Origin: Himantopus leucocephalus
Taxonomy: Eukaryota; Chordata; Aves; Charadriiformes; Recurvirostridae
NCBI GenBank assembly: GCA_003993805.1
Contig: RSEF01000020.1
Coordinates: 9,649,007 to 9,713,006, forward strand
Direction of reading: 5' to 3'
Length of the DNA: 64,000 nucleotides
Below are positions 25,701-35,700 of the stretch, piece by piece; the first letter of the stretch is position 1; the number at the start of each line of letters is the position of its first letter. The notes under the pieces are model-generated. The model searched no databases. It was not told the DNA's origin and saw only the letters and a program-made list of their open reading frames with translations. The position numbers and the translations under genes were made by a program.

Positions 25701-27205
25701 AGGGCTGAAAGGCCTTAGCTCACCAGCAAGGCAATTCCCCACCGTTTAGATGCTAACGCCTGACAGCATGAGCTCTTTCCAGTGGGCACCAGTAAAGGTT
25801 ACACCAGCAGGGAATCACTAAGATGCAGAAGCAAAAAGAAAACTCAGACATCTGTAGGTCGTATACCTCCCGCTGGCAGTCCCAGGCAGCACCGCACAGC
25901 CGGACCCGGCATTTCAAGAATGCTTCCTGGAGAAATGCTTATTCATGTTAATACCTCACCATTGAAAGCTTACAGGGTTTGCTGCTGGGGCAGCTGGCAG
26001 TATTGCTCCCTGCCAAGCAAGAAGCAGCTGCAGGTTTAGCAGCTCGCCAGTGCAGAGGTTGCCCCCACCTCAGCCCTGGTTCCCACCTCACCAGCTCAGA
26101 CAGGGCCAGCAGCCCACCCACCCACCGGGGTCTACTGTGGGATTCACTTCACCGTGAGCACGGCAGAAGGCAAAGTCCTGTCTCTAGAATGAAGAAGTAG
26201 CTGTTACCCTAGCAGACCGCAGGCTGGCCCGCCAGAGCACTTCGGGCTCCAAGAGGAGGAAGCTCCACTCCCTGCTGTTAAATGACACCAGGAACATGCC
26301 TGAGAGCAAGGGCTCCCGCTTGAAGAACAAGCTTGGATGATATTAGGTTTCCAAAGGCTCTTGGAAAACAGGTCTTTTACGTAATGTCCAGGGAGAAGAA
26401 GAAGCAGGGATGGAGAAGGACATGACTGAGCATAAACTGTGTCATCGTGGTGGACTGACCCTCTTGGGCCAGAGCATTAAGAGCACAGAGGGAAAGGCTA
26501 CATACCCCTTTATCTCCCTACAAGGTCTAGGACATGCACTAACAAAAAGATTGCAGGGAGCTGGGCTCCGGTTTGACCGGCACCGCTGCCAGCCTGGAGC
26601 AAGGGAGGAGGACACAGGCAGCCATCCCCACCGAGGAGAGGAGCTCTTACCCATCCGCCATTCTCCTGGATCCAGGGATCTAGGTGGTCGGTCAAGTACG
26701 TGGTCATCCAAGATACAATGCGTCCCACCAATACCCGCATCTCCTTGTCAACGCTCTCCACACACAAGGCTCCTCCGAAGGAGAAGAAAGCCACGATGCG
26801 ACCCCAGTTCACTCCATCACGGAAGAGTTCATTCACTACCTGCTCAAAGCTTTGATACGCCGTGCCGGGGGTGATGTGGAGCTGGGAAGTGAGGTCGCTG
26901 AAAGCCCGCCGGTACCTCAGCTCAAACTCATCCCCTGCCTCTCTCAGCGCCTGCCTCACATCGGCTGCTTGAACAATTTCATGGACTTCGAGGCTGCTCC
27001 GGTGCACGGTGGCTCCGTTCACTACGTGGCTGGTGGGTGGGTGCCAGGAGGGGCTCCCATTGAGGACGCCGTCCATCTCAGCGTCCTCTGCTGCAAAGTC
27101 AGTCCTGTTCTCATCCTCCTCCTCCAGCTGACTCCAGCTGTATCCCTTCTGTGAGAGCTTGTAGGAAACAAAGTCAATCACTAACTCCCGGTTACTGCTG
27201 GACAT
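10772..27205 (-). CDS. BCL2L1: BCL2L1, Bcl-xL apoptosis inhibitor, 230 aa in two coding exons
   Basis: Coding exons are 27205-26651 (185 codons) and 10909-10772 (45 codons plus TGA). The join falls after the BH2 tryptophan (QENGGW then ERFVDLYG), exactly where Bcl-x genes splice. Visible parts: BH4 helix (residues about 5-24, NRELVIDFVSYKLSQKGYSW); an acidic loop keeping the two Asn-Gly sites at 49-50 and 63-64; BH3 around residues 82-96 (ADVRQALREAGDEF); BH1 with NWGR at 133-136; BH2 (DHLDPWIQENGGW); and a C-terminal membrane anchor (WLLTGATVAGVLLLGSLLSRK). The protein sits on the mitochondrial outer membrane and binds BAX/BAK and BH3-only proteins. The start is the ATG at 27205; an in-frame GTG upstream is not used. 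Length matches chicken Bcl-xL closely. A short isoform (Bcl-xS) by an internal donor is known in the family but was not examined. Confidence 0.98.
11829..11945. repeat. Duplicated flanks around single N at 11,888
   Basis: The sequence ccctcatggcayaacaccac and its following 35 bases occurs on each side of the N with only a base or two of difference. A lone N between two copies is the mark of overlapping contigs placed end to end instead of merged, although a true tandem duplication is possible. Confidence 0.8.
11999..12315. repeat. 158-bp direct duplication joined by a single N at 12,157
   Basis: Bases 11999-12156 and 12158-12315 are the same apart from one visible substitution (ggtaggcc against ggcaggcc). 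The N sits exactly at the junction. Most likely an unmerged contig overlap (perhaps two alleles) inside the BCL2L1 intron, so the intron length is overstated by about 160 bp. Confidence 0.9.
15845..15980 (+). mobile_element. MIR (CORE-SINE) relic
   Basis: The stretch gcggagaggttaaatgcttt, then tgcctagagttgcat, and later catctgactcccaat and ccatgcattcttgtcacgag follows the MIR consensus as I recall it (AGAGAGGTTAAGTGACTTGCCCAAGGTCACACA, then GTCTGACTCCAAAGCCC). MIR is an ancient amniote SINE spread by L2 enzymes. It is long dead and old enough to be shared across amniotes. It lies in the BCL2L1 intron. Confidence 0.75.
21625..21790 (+). mobile_element. Possible second MIR-like SINE relic
   Basis: aacctcagagtgctttatga resembles the MIR 'CTCAGAGCGCTTTACAA' segment. 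Further on, ctatcccttttgctgaaaga and caaggttaagtgggctgctc resemble the 'TATCCCCATTTTACAGATGAGG ... GAGGTTAAGTGACTTGCCC' part. Weaker than the copy at 15.9 kb; it could be another old CORE-SINE or chance similarity. Confidence 0.5.
22768..22964 (+). mobile_element. CR1 non-LTR retroposon, 5'-truncated 3' end
   Basis: ggctgcccagggaggtggtgg, then ttggacttgatgatcttaaa and ggtcccttccaacctcaaca ending in attctatgattctag, is the standard 3' end of chicken-repeat-1 elements, with the terminal ATTCTATG-type repeat. About 200 bp remain, so the copy is heavily truncated and cannot move. CR1 is the dominant avian retroposon and supports a bird source. Confidence 0.95.
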
Positions 27206-27207
27206 TT

Positions 27208-27237
27208 TCACACCTGGGACGCCCTCAATGAGTCCAT
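27208..27237 (-). CDS. Upstream ORF in the BCL2L1 leader, 9 codons
   Basis: Minus strand ATG at 27237 reads M-D-S-L-R-A-S-Q-V then TGA at 27210-27208. The stop lies two bases before the Bcl-xL ATG (layout TGA-AA-ATG). The human BCL2L1 leader, from memory, has ATG-GAC-TGG-TTG-AGC... ending TAA-AA-ATG, also nine codons with the same spacing. The shared length, MD(x)L start and position suggest a conserved translational control element and not a functional peptide. Confidence 0.7.
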   Translation of the reverse strand: MDSLRASQV

Positions 27238-28465
27238 GGTCCAGAGCACAAGCAGATCAGCACTTAGCAGGTCCCGACTCCACTCTTCTTCTTCACGACC
27301 AATGGAAACATCTGACCTTTACACAGACAAACACCAGAAGAGAGGCAAAGAAATGGTTAACGCTACAGCTTTTAGATGCACCCGTGCCATTAATACCGAT
27401 AGCTTATCGTCAGACTGAGATCATCCCGCAGCTTTATGCCGAGACTCAGGGTCACTGGATTGAAGCGACACGGAGAAGCGACTGCAACAACCCCCCTCCC
27501 GAAGAAACCAACCTCGAGCCCCAGGGGACCCCGCCGGCTCGCAGCGAGCAGCCCCCGGTCCCCAGTCTCGGGGTCTCACCGGGTGCAGGCACCGCCTGGC
27601 AGACCGGCTGCAGGCCGGACCGGGGCGGAGGCGGCTCTCGCTCTGCTGGAGCTGCGGGCCGGCCCGGCCGCGCTCCGCCAGTCCCGGAGTGCCGCGGAGG
27701 CGGAGGCAGCACCGCCCCCGCCCGCCCCGGCCCCTCCCGTTAAAGGGCCCGGCTCCCCCCGCCCCCCTCCACCGGCGTTGCCCAACGGCAGCCAGCGGAA
27801 GCGGGCAGGCAGCATTGTCCAAGGGTTACGGCAGCCCCATGCGGGGCCCGGTTTGACGGTAACCGCGGCGCAGCAACCCCCCCCACCGCTGCCCGGCCCT
27901 GTATTCTTACGAGCGCGATTTCAGTCACTCGCGGCGGTTAGCAAGGCACTGCCGCCGGGGCCGGGCCGGTGACACGGCGGGCCGCGGCAGGCGGGAGGGC
28001 CGCAGGGGGCGGCCTGCCCCCCGGCCACCGTACCGCCCCTCTCGGCCGCCGTACCCGCGCGGGGCGGGGCGGGGCGGCCAGCACGGGGCCCGCGCACGAG
28101 GGCCGACACGGCGCCCGCGAGGACGGCGCCCACGCCGCCCGCCCCTCAATCGCCAGCCAATCACCCGCCGGGAGAGCCCCGCGGGGCGGGGCCCGGGAGC
28201 GGGGTCTCCCATTGGCTGAGCCGCGCGTCGCTCACGGCCTGCCCCACTCCGCCCCTCACCTCAGCGGCCGGTGGAGGGTCCGCGTCCTTCCTGCCCCTGC
28301 CCCGCGGGCCCGGCCGGCAGCGACGCCGGGGGTCGCCGGGAGCCCCGCCGGGCCTCGGCCCGCTCAGCAGTCCCCGGGCTCCTTCCGCATCGCCCGCCGA
28401 GCGGCCGCCGCGCTCCTGGGCCGCACCGGGGGGGTGCGGTAGGGTGGGAGGGGGCAGGAGGGGGC

Positions 28466-28604
28466 GGTGCGCATGCGTACGGCGCCGCGAGGCTGGGCGG
28501 GGAGTAGTGCGCATGCGCGGGGAGGGCGGAGCGGGAGCGTCCGTTAGACGGCGCTGGGAGGGGAGGGCGCCTGCGCGGAGCAGTTGGTGCCAGTGCGCAG
28601 GCGC
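28466..28604. promoter_or_regulatory. Cluster of four NRF1-like palindromic sites
   Basis: Sites: TGCGCATGCG (28468-28477), TGCGCATGCGC (28508-28518), GCGCCTGCGC (28567-28576) and TGCGCAGGCGC (28594-28604). NRF1 binds the palindrome YGCGCAYGCGCR. Four in 140 bp is well above what base composition alone would give. They lie about 700 bp upstream of TPX2 exon 1 and 1.3 kb upstream of the BCL2L1 ATG; which gene they serve is not clear. Confidence 0.65.
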
Positions 28605-29023
28605 GGCGGTGCCGGGGCGGAGGGCGGGGCTTTGGCGCCCCCTGTCGGCACTCCCAGGCCCGTGGGCAGTCCAGGCCGCGGCTGCCCCGGCCTCCGCCGC
28701 TGGGTGCGGAGGCAGACTGCCTGTGCTTGATCGAGGCGGGAGGGAGACGGAGGCCCGCTATGTGCTTACTCAAAGCCATAAGCCAGACGCTACAGCGACC
28801 ACGTAAGGTACAGCCGTGGTAGCAGAGCACGGCTCCGGTGGGCTCCTGCCCGGGCGGCGCGGCCTGCCCTGCTGCCACCGCTCCTGGGCCCGGCGGGCTG
28901 CGGGTACCGACCCCGAGCCGCCCCGCCCGGCCCTGCCCGAGGGACCCGCTTACCGGCAGCTGATAGGCCGCCTCCGAACAACGCTCAAAGCACCGCCTCA
29001 CCTGATTGGCCGGGCGTGCGCCG

Positions 29024-29113
29024 CTCAGTGCCTTGTGGGAGTTGTGGCTTGGGCCTGGAGCCCGGCGGTGACGCTCTGCGTCTGTGCACTACGTTTCCCA
29101 GTAGTCTTTGCGG
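29024..29113. promoter_or_regulatory. Two opposed ZNF143 (Staf)-like motifs
   Basis: The + strand copy at 29088-29113 begins ACTACGTTTCCCAGTAGTC and ends TTTGCGG. The minus strand copy at about 29024-29048 contains CACAACTCCCACAAGGCAC. Both follow the ZNF143/THAP11 consensus ACTACAATTCCCAGMAKGC. ZNF143 sites are common in bidirectional and cell-cycle promoters. Confidence 0.6.
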
Positions 29114-29153
29114 GCAGCGAGCATCCGGGTCCCCGGCTCTCCTGGCGGCCCGC

Positions 29154-29225
29154 CCAATCGGCACGCACCGAGGGCGTGCCCTAGCCGTTGATTGGTTGGT
29201 TCGGACGGATGATCTCTGTTTGAAA
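29154..29225 (+). promoter_or_regulatory. TPX2: TPX2 core promoter: CCAAT boxes plus CHR element
   Basis: CCAAT at 29154-29158 and inverted CCAAT (ATTGG) at 29191-29195 are followed by the cell-cycle homology region TTTGAAA at 29219-29225; a further ATTGG lies at 29005-29009. NF-Y boxes about 30 bp apart and about 30 bp ahead of a CHR are the arrangement of G2/M genes repressed by DREAM and activated by B-MYB-MuvB/FOXM1. TPX2 is such a gene. No TATA box is present. Confidence 0.8.
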
Positions 29226-32200
29226 TCCGTTAACGGCGGCGGTAGAGGCACCGCGCGGGGCGGCCGCGGCGCCGAGGTGAGTGGGAGCGGGTGGGGGTTA
29301 CCGGGCACCAGGTGGCCTCCTCGCCTCAGGGACCCTCTCGGTTTCCACTCCTCTCCCTCGCAGCCGCTATCCGGTAACGTTGGCCCGGACCGCGGCCCTC
29401 CCCCGGGATCCGGTCGGGTTTCTCTGGTCGTGGGGGGGGGTCATAGCTGCGTCCTGGGTTGGCTGTGGTCCTGCTCCGAGCCCAGGTATCGGTAACACGG
29501 CCCCTCGCAACACTGCTGGGAAACGGAGGCGGAAAGCGGGTCTGGGCGCTTAGCCCGTGTCCGGGGCCGCTTTTGCCGTGACCGGAGGGCAGGATCGCAC
29601 CCGGGGCTGCTGTGGTGTGGGCCTAAATCCCCGAGCGCTAATTGCAAGCCTAGAGCGACGTGCTGTGCTAATGGCAGCCCGGACCGGGGCTGCCCACTGT
29701 GCTGTGTCGTTCACTGTTCATTCACACCCGCTGCTCAACACCTGAATTGTGCATCTTAATTTTGGAGCTAAGAAAAACTACGTTACTTCTTCTCAAACCA
29801 AATCCTGCTTCCTAGGAAAAGGAGGGCATAAACCCAGGTGAAACCTAGCCTAAGTAACAGAAAAGGTATTAAGTTAGCTATTTTTATACAGTGCTTTTTT
29901 TTAAACTGGAGGAGCTTCAACTTATCTAACAATAAGTTGAGGCTATACTGGCTAAAAATAATTTACTTTTCCTTGAACAGCTATTCTTAGAATGTCCCAT
30001 CTTCGTGTCTTCTAAAACTTACGGGATATTTACGGAGTATGAGATGTCAGGGCTGTTTATTTTGGGCTGTTGGAAGGGAGGTGGCTCCAGGCCGCCGTTA
30101 GATGCTTGGGAGAAAAGCTCCAGCCCTCAGTCCTCCTTTTGCTGTAGGCTAATGATGGCAGGTCGGGGTGATCTGCGGAGCTCTCTGCGTGCTCATCTTT
30201 TGCTTGTGTAGAGTTAAAGGCCTTGTCTCCCGATTTGAGTATTATAAGNGTCCCAATTTGAGTATTATAAGATGGAACAGCATCATTGTCTCTGTTCTAT
30301 GCCTGAGATGGTGAGTTCAGTGTTGACTCTGCGCTGTGGAAAAGCACGGCTTTGAGTGAGGAGCATCAGAGAGGAAGGAGAAGCTATAGATCCAGAATTT
30401 GTTAAAAGTGTTCGCTTAACCCTGCTCAGGGAAAAGCAAGGATGACTTCTGTTAGTGGTTGTTGGCATTGTGCTGAAGGAGTTCATGTGGCGGTCTTGTG
30501 GTGGGATAGCTTCCTTCAGGCTGTGGTGGCAGGACTGTATCTCTAGAGAGGCAGTTTGCAGCCCCGTGTAATCGTCCATTTTACACAGCCTGTGAAAAGC
30601 ATCTGGGAACTCTGTCTGGATTATTGTCTCTATAAAAGGGATGGAAAGCTTTGGCTTGTAGGAGAATAAAGAAGCTGCCAGGCTGAATTAAGCAAGTTGC
30701 ATGGTTAGTGCAGTGTCCTGTGTTTAAATGGCAGTCGGTGTTGAATGCCCAGCAGAAGGCACTGGAATTACTGCACCAAACTGCCGTGCAGCTTCCTTGT
30801 CCTTGGGGAAGCTTCTCTTGCTTATTCCATCTTTGGTTTTGAGTCATGTGGATCAGCTGGCTTCAGATTTATCTGCTGATGTAACTCGGAATATCCTTTT
30901 CATGTATCTGGTACTGTTTTTTCCCCTTTCCAATCCTGGTAGGGTTTTAGAGTAAGTAACACCTGTAGCTTATGAAGCTTCAGTGGTGTATTGTGATAAG
31001 TGTTGTCTCAAGTTGACCAGGGGCTTATCTATTTACATTGCAAGACTGCAAGAAAGAGCACATCTTCTCTGCGCCCTCCTTCCATTTGTCCCTTGNNNNN
31101 NNNNNNNNNNNNNNNNNNNNNNNNNNNNNNNNNNNNNNNNNNNNNNNNNNNNNNNNNNNNNNNNNNNNNNNNNNNNNNNNNNNNNNNNNNNNNNNTGAAA
31201 GAATATGGACTTTACCCAGTAAAAAGCTGGAAACCACAGCAGTGTAGCAGTGGGCACAAGTAGCTATGAAACATGATGCCCAGAGCTCCGAATCATGGAC
31301 TGACTGGGGAGGGTGAGGGGAGAATGCAGATGACGCATTTGATTTTTAAAAAAGTGGATAGTGTTGACAGAAACTCTATCTTGATTAAGGGCGGTAGGAA
31401 AACATTTGATTCCAGCCATGTCTTGAGCTCGGTTACAGTTGGTTTTGGCTCTGATTCTTCTGTTTGCCTTCTTTGGGTCCTACCCTGACATCTCCGCAGT
31501 CATGTAGCTGACACTTCTCTGCTGACATTCTTCCCCTTAACTATTGCAGTTCTGTGTGGGGGAACTGAAGGCTTCTCAGGGCAGCCATATTCGGGAGGGA
31601 GGGACGATGTTTTACTCTTGAACATTTTTTTATTTATGGAGCATACTGTCTGGGTTGAACTATGTGTGGTCTGCCTAGACACAGATGGTTTAGGTCTGAG
31701 ACTTTGTGGATTAAGAATATGCTGCTTTAGAGTTGGTTGGACTCATAAAAACAAAGTTCAGGTGATTTCCTTAGGGAGTGTTTTATAACACATCCTCATG
31801 GGCTTTGCCTTGCAGCTGCGCGAGGCATCATGAAAGCATGAGCACACCTTTGCAAAAAGATTTTGTTACGATTAAAGGGCTTATAACTTTGTCACTGGCT
31901 TTATTCCTGTTCCATTGAGTTTAATATCACCTGTTGACATGGGGACTCCTCCTGCTGTCAGTGCTCCACTAATTAACTGCAGGGACTGTTCTTGACATAA
32001 TCACAGTACTTGGTTTGTTTACAGCCTGGCCAGCATCGGGGTAGTGCTGTGGAATGCAGCAAGGATCCTGCACTGCCCTTCTTCCTAATTTTTGCCCAGT
32101 AACAATACTCTACAGAACTCTGTTCCTGCTTTGGAAATCAATTTACTTTATAGCAGAGAATGTTTGTGTTATTAGTTCTTGTTTGTAGCCCTTCAGAGGG

Positions 32201-32704
32201 AGAAAGGCTGCGCTTTGCTGTGCTCTGGGGTCAACCTCATCATCAGGCTCTTGCTTCATAAATCTGTGCCTCCTCTTTGCTGTGCATGGTGAGGGAGGGA
32301 AGGGCAAATCAGTCGCTTTCTGGAAAAGCTTTGTACTTCCTTTTAAAAAATACAATTCTAGCACCTACAGCTACAAAGAAAACCTTCAAAACTTGATCTT
32401 TTGGGATACTTTTGAACTTGCAAATGTCAACAGTGGTAAAATCTCCTTAGCTTTGCCAATTAGCAGTAGAATAAAAAAACTGCATTGCTTATGAGGCATT
32501 CTGTCTGAAGGCTGTGAATTACAAGACAGGAAAAGGTACCAAAGGCTGTCCCAGCATCTCTCTAGAAATTGTGCAGAGGAAGAGAGGTGAATGATTTAGC
32601 CGACACCTGCATTGGGGTTTGGTATAACAGGTGACCAATGCTTCTTGTCTAAAGGACTGTAGCAGTGCAAGAAGAGGACTCACGGGGACAGTGAGAAGGT
32701 GAAG
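29226..32704 (+). other. TPX2: TPX2 noncoding exon 1, intron 1 and exon 2 leader
   Basis: A donor GAG|GTGAGT at 29277 ends the likely noncoding first exon. Intron 1 runs to a candidate acceptor near 32,654 (ttgtctaaag), giving about 50 nt of leader before the ATG. The intron includes a single-N join at 30,249 with a repeated gagtattataag on both sides, and a 100-N gap at 31,096-31,195. No other gene was recognised in it. Confidence 0.7.
31096..31195. other. Assembly gap, 100 N, in TPX2 intron 1
   Basis: One hundred Ns, a placeholder size, so the true gap length is unknown. Flanks are unique AT-rich intron sequence. Coding exons are not affected. Confidence 0.99.
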
Positions 32705-35700
32705 ATGTCTTGCCCAGAATCTCGCTATTCCTTTGATGTCCCAAACCCTTGCATCAACTTTGCGTCTCTAAGTGATGATGATGTACACAATCCAGACTCC
32801 TGGTTTGGTAAGTTGCTTCCAACTCCTTGATTTGTTTTCTTTTTGGGCGAGAGCTTGGTGAGATCCTTGTTTTGGGCCTGGCTTTGCTGCCAATAGATTA
32901 GTCATGTTGTTAAATGCATCATTCATCATGCTTGGGGTTTGTTTTCTTTTTTTTTTTTTTGGGTATTTAAACTTTGATTGTCATCTGTAACTTGACAGAT
33001 GACTTTGTTAACATCATAATGAGATTCTGAGGTATTGTTAAAAATTCCTAATGGAGTACGTTTAGTGAAAGTCTCTCTTTCCTCACAGACCAAAAAGCCA
33101 ATCTGGAGAATGTCCCTCCTGCAGAAAATCTGGCAAAGGTCTCGCAGAACAGCCTTGCTTTCTCAAAGCCTGATATTCTGTCTTCTGTCACATCACAAGG
33201 AATAACAATGAGTAAGCTGGCATGGTATGGGGCGGGGAGAGAATAAATTTTACCTGCTTTTCACGGGCAAAATGAAAAGGCCTCAGTCTGGCTTCTGTGG
33301 GACCGTCTTCATATATTGTTGTCTAGCAAGGTCTCATGTGTTTTCACTTTAGCATTCCTCTGTGTGTGTGTATGTATATGAGCTGACATTTGTCACTGTT
33401 CTCAGATGAAAGCCATGAGGAAGAGGATGGAGAAACAGAAGGCATGGAGACCAATGTGGTTCCTCAGAATATTGTTGGATCCCTGGAGAGCTGGAGAGCT
33501 GCTGCTCCTGCAGAGGCCTCTCAAAGGTGAAATACTTGTATTCAGTTTGCATGAAGATTGATGACGGTGTAAGTAAGCAGGTCCTTGCTCTCAGGATCTG
33601 CAGTTCTAGCTGTTCTTGGGTCATCCAATGGGTTTGAAGTTTTCCAGCGCAGAGATTGTGTATTGGGACAGCTGATCTGCTTCCTAAGCTGGAGGGACAA
33701 TTTCTAGGGGTGGAAATGTAATGCAGTGTCTCACATACTTGTCAAATGAGACTTGGTAGCACTAGGAGCTTCTGGAATGTGAGGATATCTGAAACTGAAG
33801 TGGCTTATAAAGTTTCTTTGTTTATATCTGCCTGAGTTGGGCAGAAGTCATTCTAGATATGAATGCAAGAGGCTGTGTATGTTCATGTATACCAAGGAAT
33901 ATTAAGTTTATGGATTGTTAAACTTAAATAATTCATGCTGCATGTGGATATTTGTGTTAAACACACAATTTGCCTAAGGGGGCATGTTGGTATTAGGTCA
34001 TGCACTGATATAAAAAGTGTTATACAGATCGTGTGTCTTTTCAGAACAGTGGGAAAGCTAACCTCCATTTTCTATTCTACTCTAGAGCGGGTAGAAGACA
34101 GGGTACAAAGCAGAGAAAAACACAGCAATGCAAACAGCCAGCTAGAATCAAAGCGGAGAGAAATGCTAATGCCTTGGTTAATAAGGAAGAGGTTCCACCC
34201 CTGAAAAAAATGAGAATGTAAGTCATCGAAGTACTTCTGTTTGGGGATGGAAAGGGGAATACAACTGTTTCTTTGGAAAGGATTTCCACTTGTCTGAGCA
34301 GGTTCTCAAAGGAAGGTTAGGGGGAGGTGACTGAAACATGATTCCTGATACTGGTTTCATAAACAAGAAGAAATGGCTGTAGGACCTGAAGGAAATGCTC
34401 TATTTGGAGGTAGAGATGTGAATGAAATAAGCTTGGGTTTCTTAAGCTTCTTACTCCATACTCAGCGTCTGTCAGCTAGCTTTAAATTTGGCTTAACTTG
34501 TCCATCAGGAAGTCATCAGGCAGTCATAAGCTGTGAAAGAGTCGCAGCTAAAATATTTCTCAAATTAGCTTAACCACTAAGATATCATATGGTGATAAGC
34601 TTGAGGACAGGAAATTGAAGTGCCATCTTTCAAACACTGCTGTACCTAGATGAACTACAGTACACCTACCTCCTCAAGAAAACCCTAAGTTCCGAAAACT
34701 CAGTAATTCATCTTCCCTTCTACAGCCTTAGAGTACCAGGGAAAACTAGACGGTATATACCTGGGCCTGTGGTGAGGTAAGGCCAGTCTGGCATGCATTA
34801 GAACTTGCCAGGTGTTGGGATTTTATGCACGGTGGTGAGAACTGCAGGTGATCTTTTATTTAAAGCTCAGTTAATTGCAGTGCTTTGCTGTAATAACTTG
34901 TTATCTTAGTTCTAGCAGCAGAGAGAAGCTGACAGAAGTAACCACGAAGAGAGAGCCTCTGCAGAATCCTGACCTCTCCCCAGGGAGAGGGAAAAGTGAA
35001 CTGACCGTGCCCTCCAAGCCAACAATGTTAAAGTACGTAGTTTTCTTGTGACTTGTCTTTGCTAATCACAGTTGATTTAGGTGACAGCCCTGGCTAGAGT
35101 GTTTTCAGCTTCAACTTAGCATGTGATGGTATCATATTTAGTAAACACCAGATCAAGGCAACAATATTAGGATGAAATGTACTTCACCATCTAATCCTGT
35201 GCAAAGGAAAGCTTTGGCTTTTAATTTGAGGAAAAAGTTGGTCTTGCTAATGGATGAAGCATGCATACAGCAAACGTGTGTGTAGGATAGCAGTTAGTTG
35301 CAAGCTTTCTCGAGCAAACAAAATCCAAACCGATCTTTTCTAAAGAGTATACTTTTATAATAAATGATGCTTCTGTAATCAAGTCAGAGATAAGCGTGTT
35401 CCATTTCACAAACATCATGCCATGAACCATTGAAGCAGGGAGGCATATCTCAGTCTTTAACATGCTTCTGCAGGAGGACCAATGTTTCTGGCAAGCTGAA
35501 GAGTACAGAGGAGCAGGAGGTGGAGAAGATGCAGCAGTTGCAGCGGGAGGTTATGGAGCTGCGGAAGAGGAATGAGGAGTCTCTGAAAGCAGCTATTGCT
35601 GGAGCAGGTGGGCTCTAGCTGAATTGCAAATTGAAGCTCTACTGCGCTCAGCTGGAGAGCGCTGCATAGAGCTGTACAAGTACCTTTTAAAAACATTCAG

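Larger units (their letters stand above)
10910..26650 (-). other. BCL2L1: 15.7-kb BCL2L1 intron between the coding exons
   Basis: The donor is at 26650 (GGATGG then GTAAGA on the minus strand) and the acceptor at 10910 (TCCTACAG before GAGCGG). A very long intron at this point is conserved in vertebrate BCL2L1 genes. Inside it I recognise one CR1 tail, two MIR-like relics and two single-N joins with duplicated flanks. No independent gene could be supported; the open frames show no protein family. Confidence 0.9.
27430..29300. promoter_or_regulatory. CpG-island interval between divergent BCL2L1 and TPX2
   Basis: About 1.9 kb of CpG-dense, TATA-less sequence separates the BCL2L1 leader (-) from TPX2 exon 1 (+). 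It contains many GC boxes (ggggcggggc, gggcgg), the NRF1-like cluster near 28.5 kb, an E2F-like TTTGGCGC at 28631-28638 and, at the TPX2 end, ZNF143-like, CCAAT and CHR motifs. The noncoding first exon(s) of BCL2L1 should start within it, but I could not fix its borders. Confidence 0.75.

Noticed and set aside
27206..27211. In-frame GTG two codons upstream of the BCL2L1 ATG as an alternative start
   Set aside because: The ATG gives the standard MSxSNRELV start; the upstream codon is GTG and overlaps the uORF stop.
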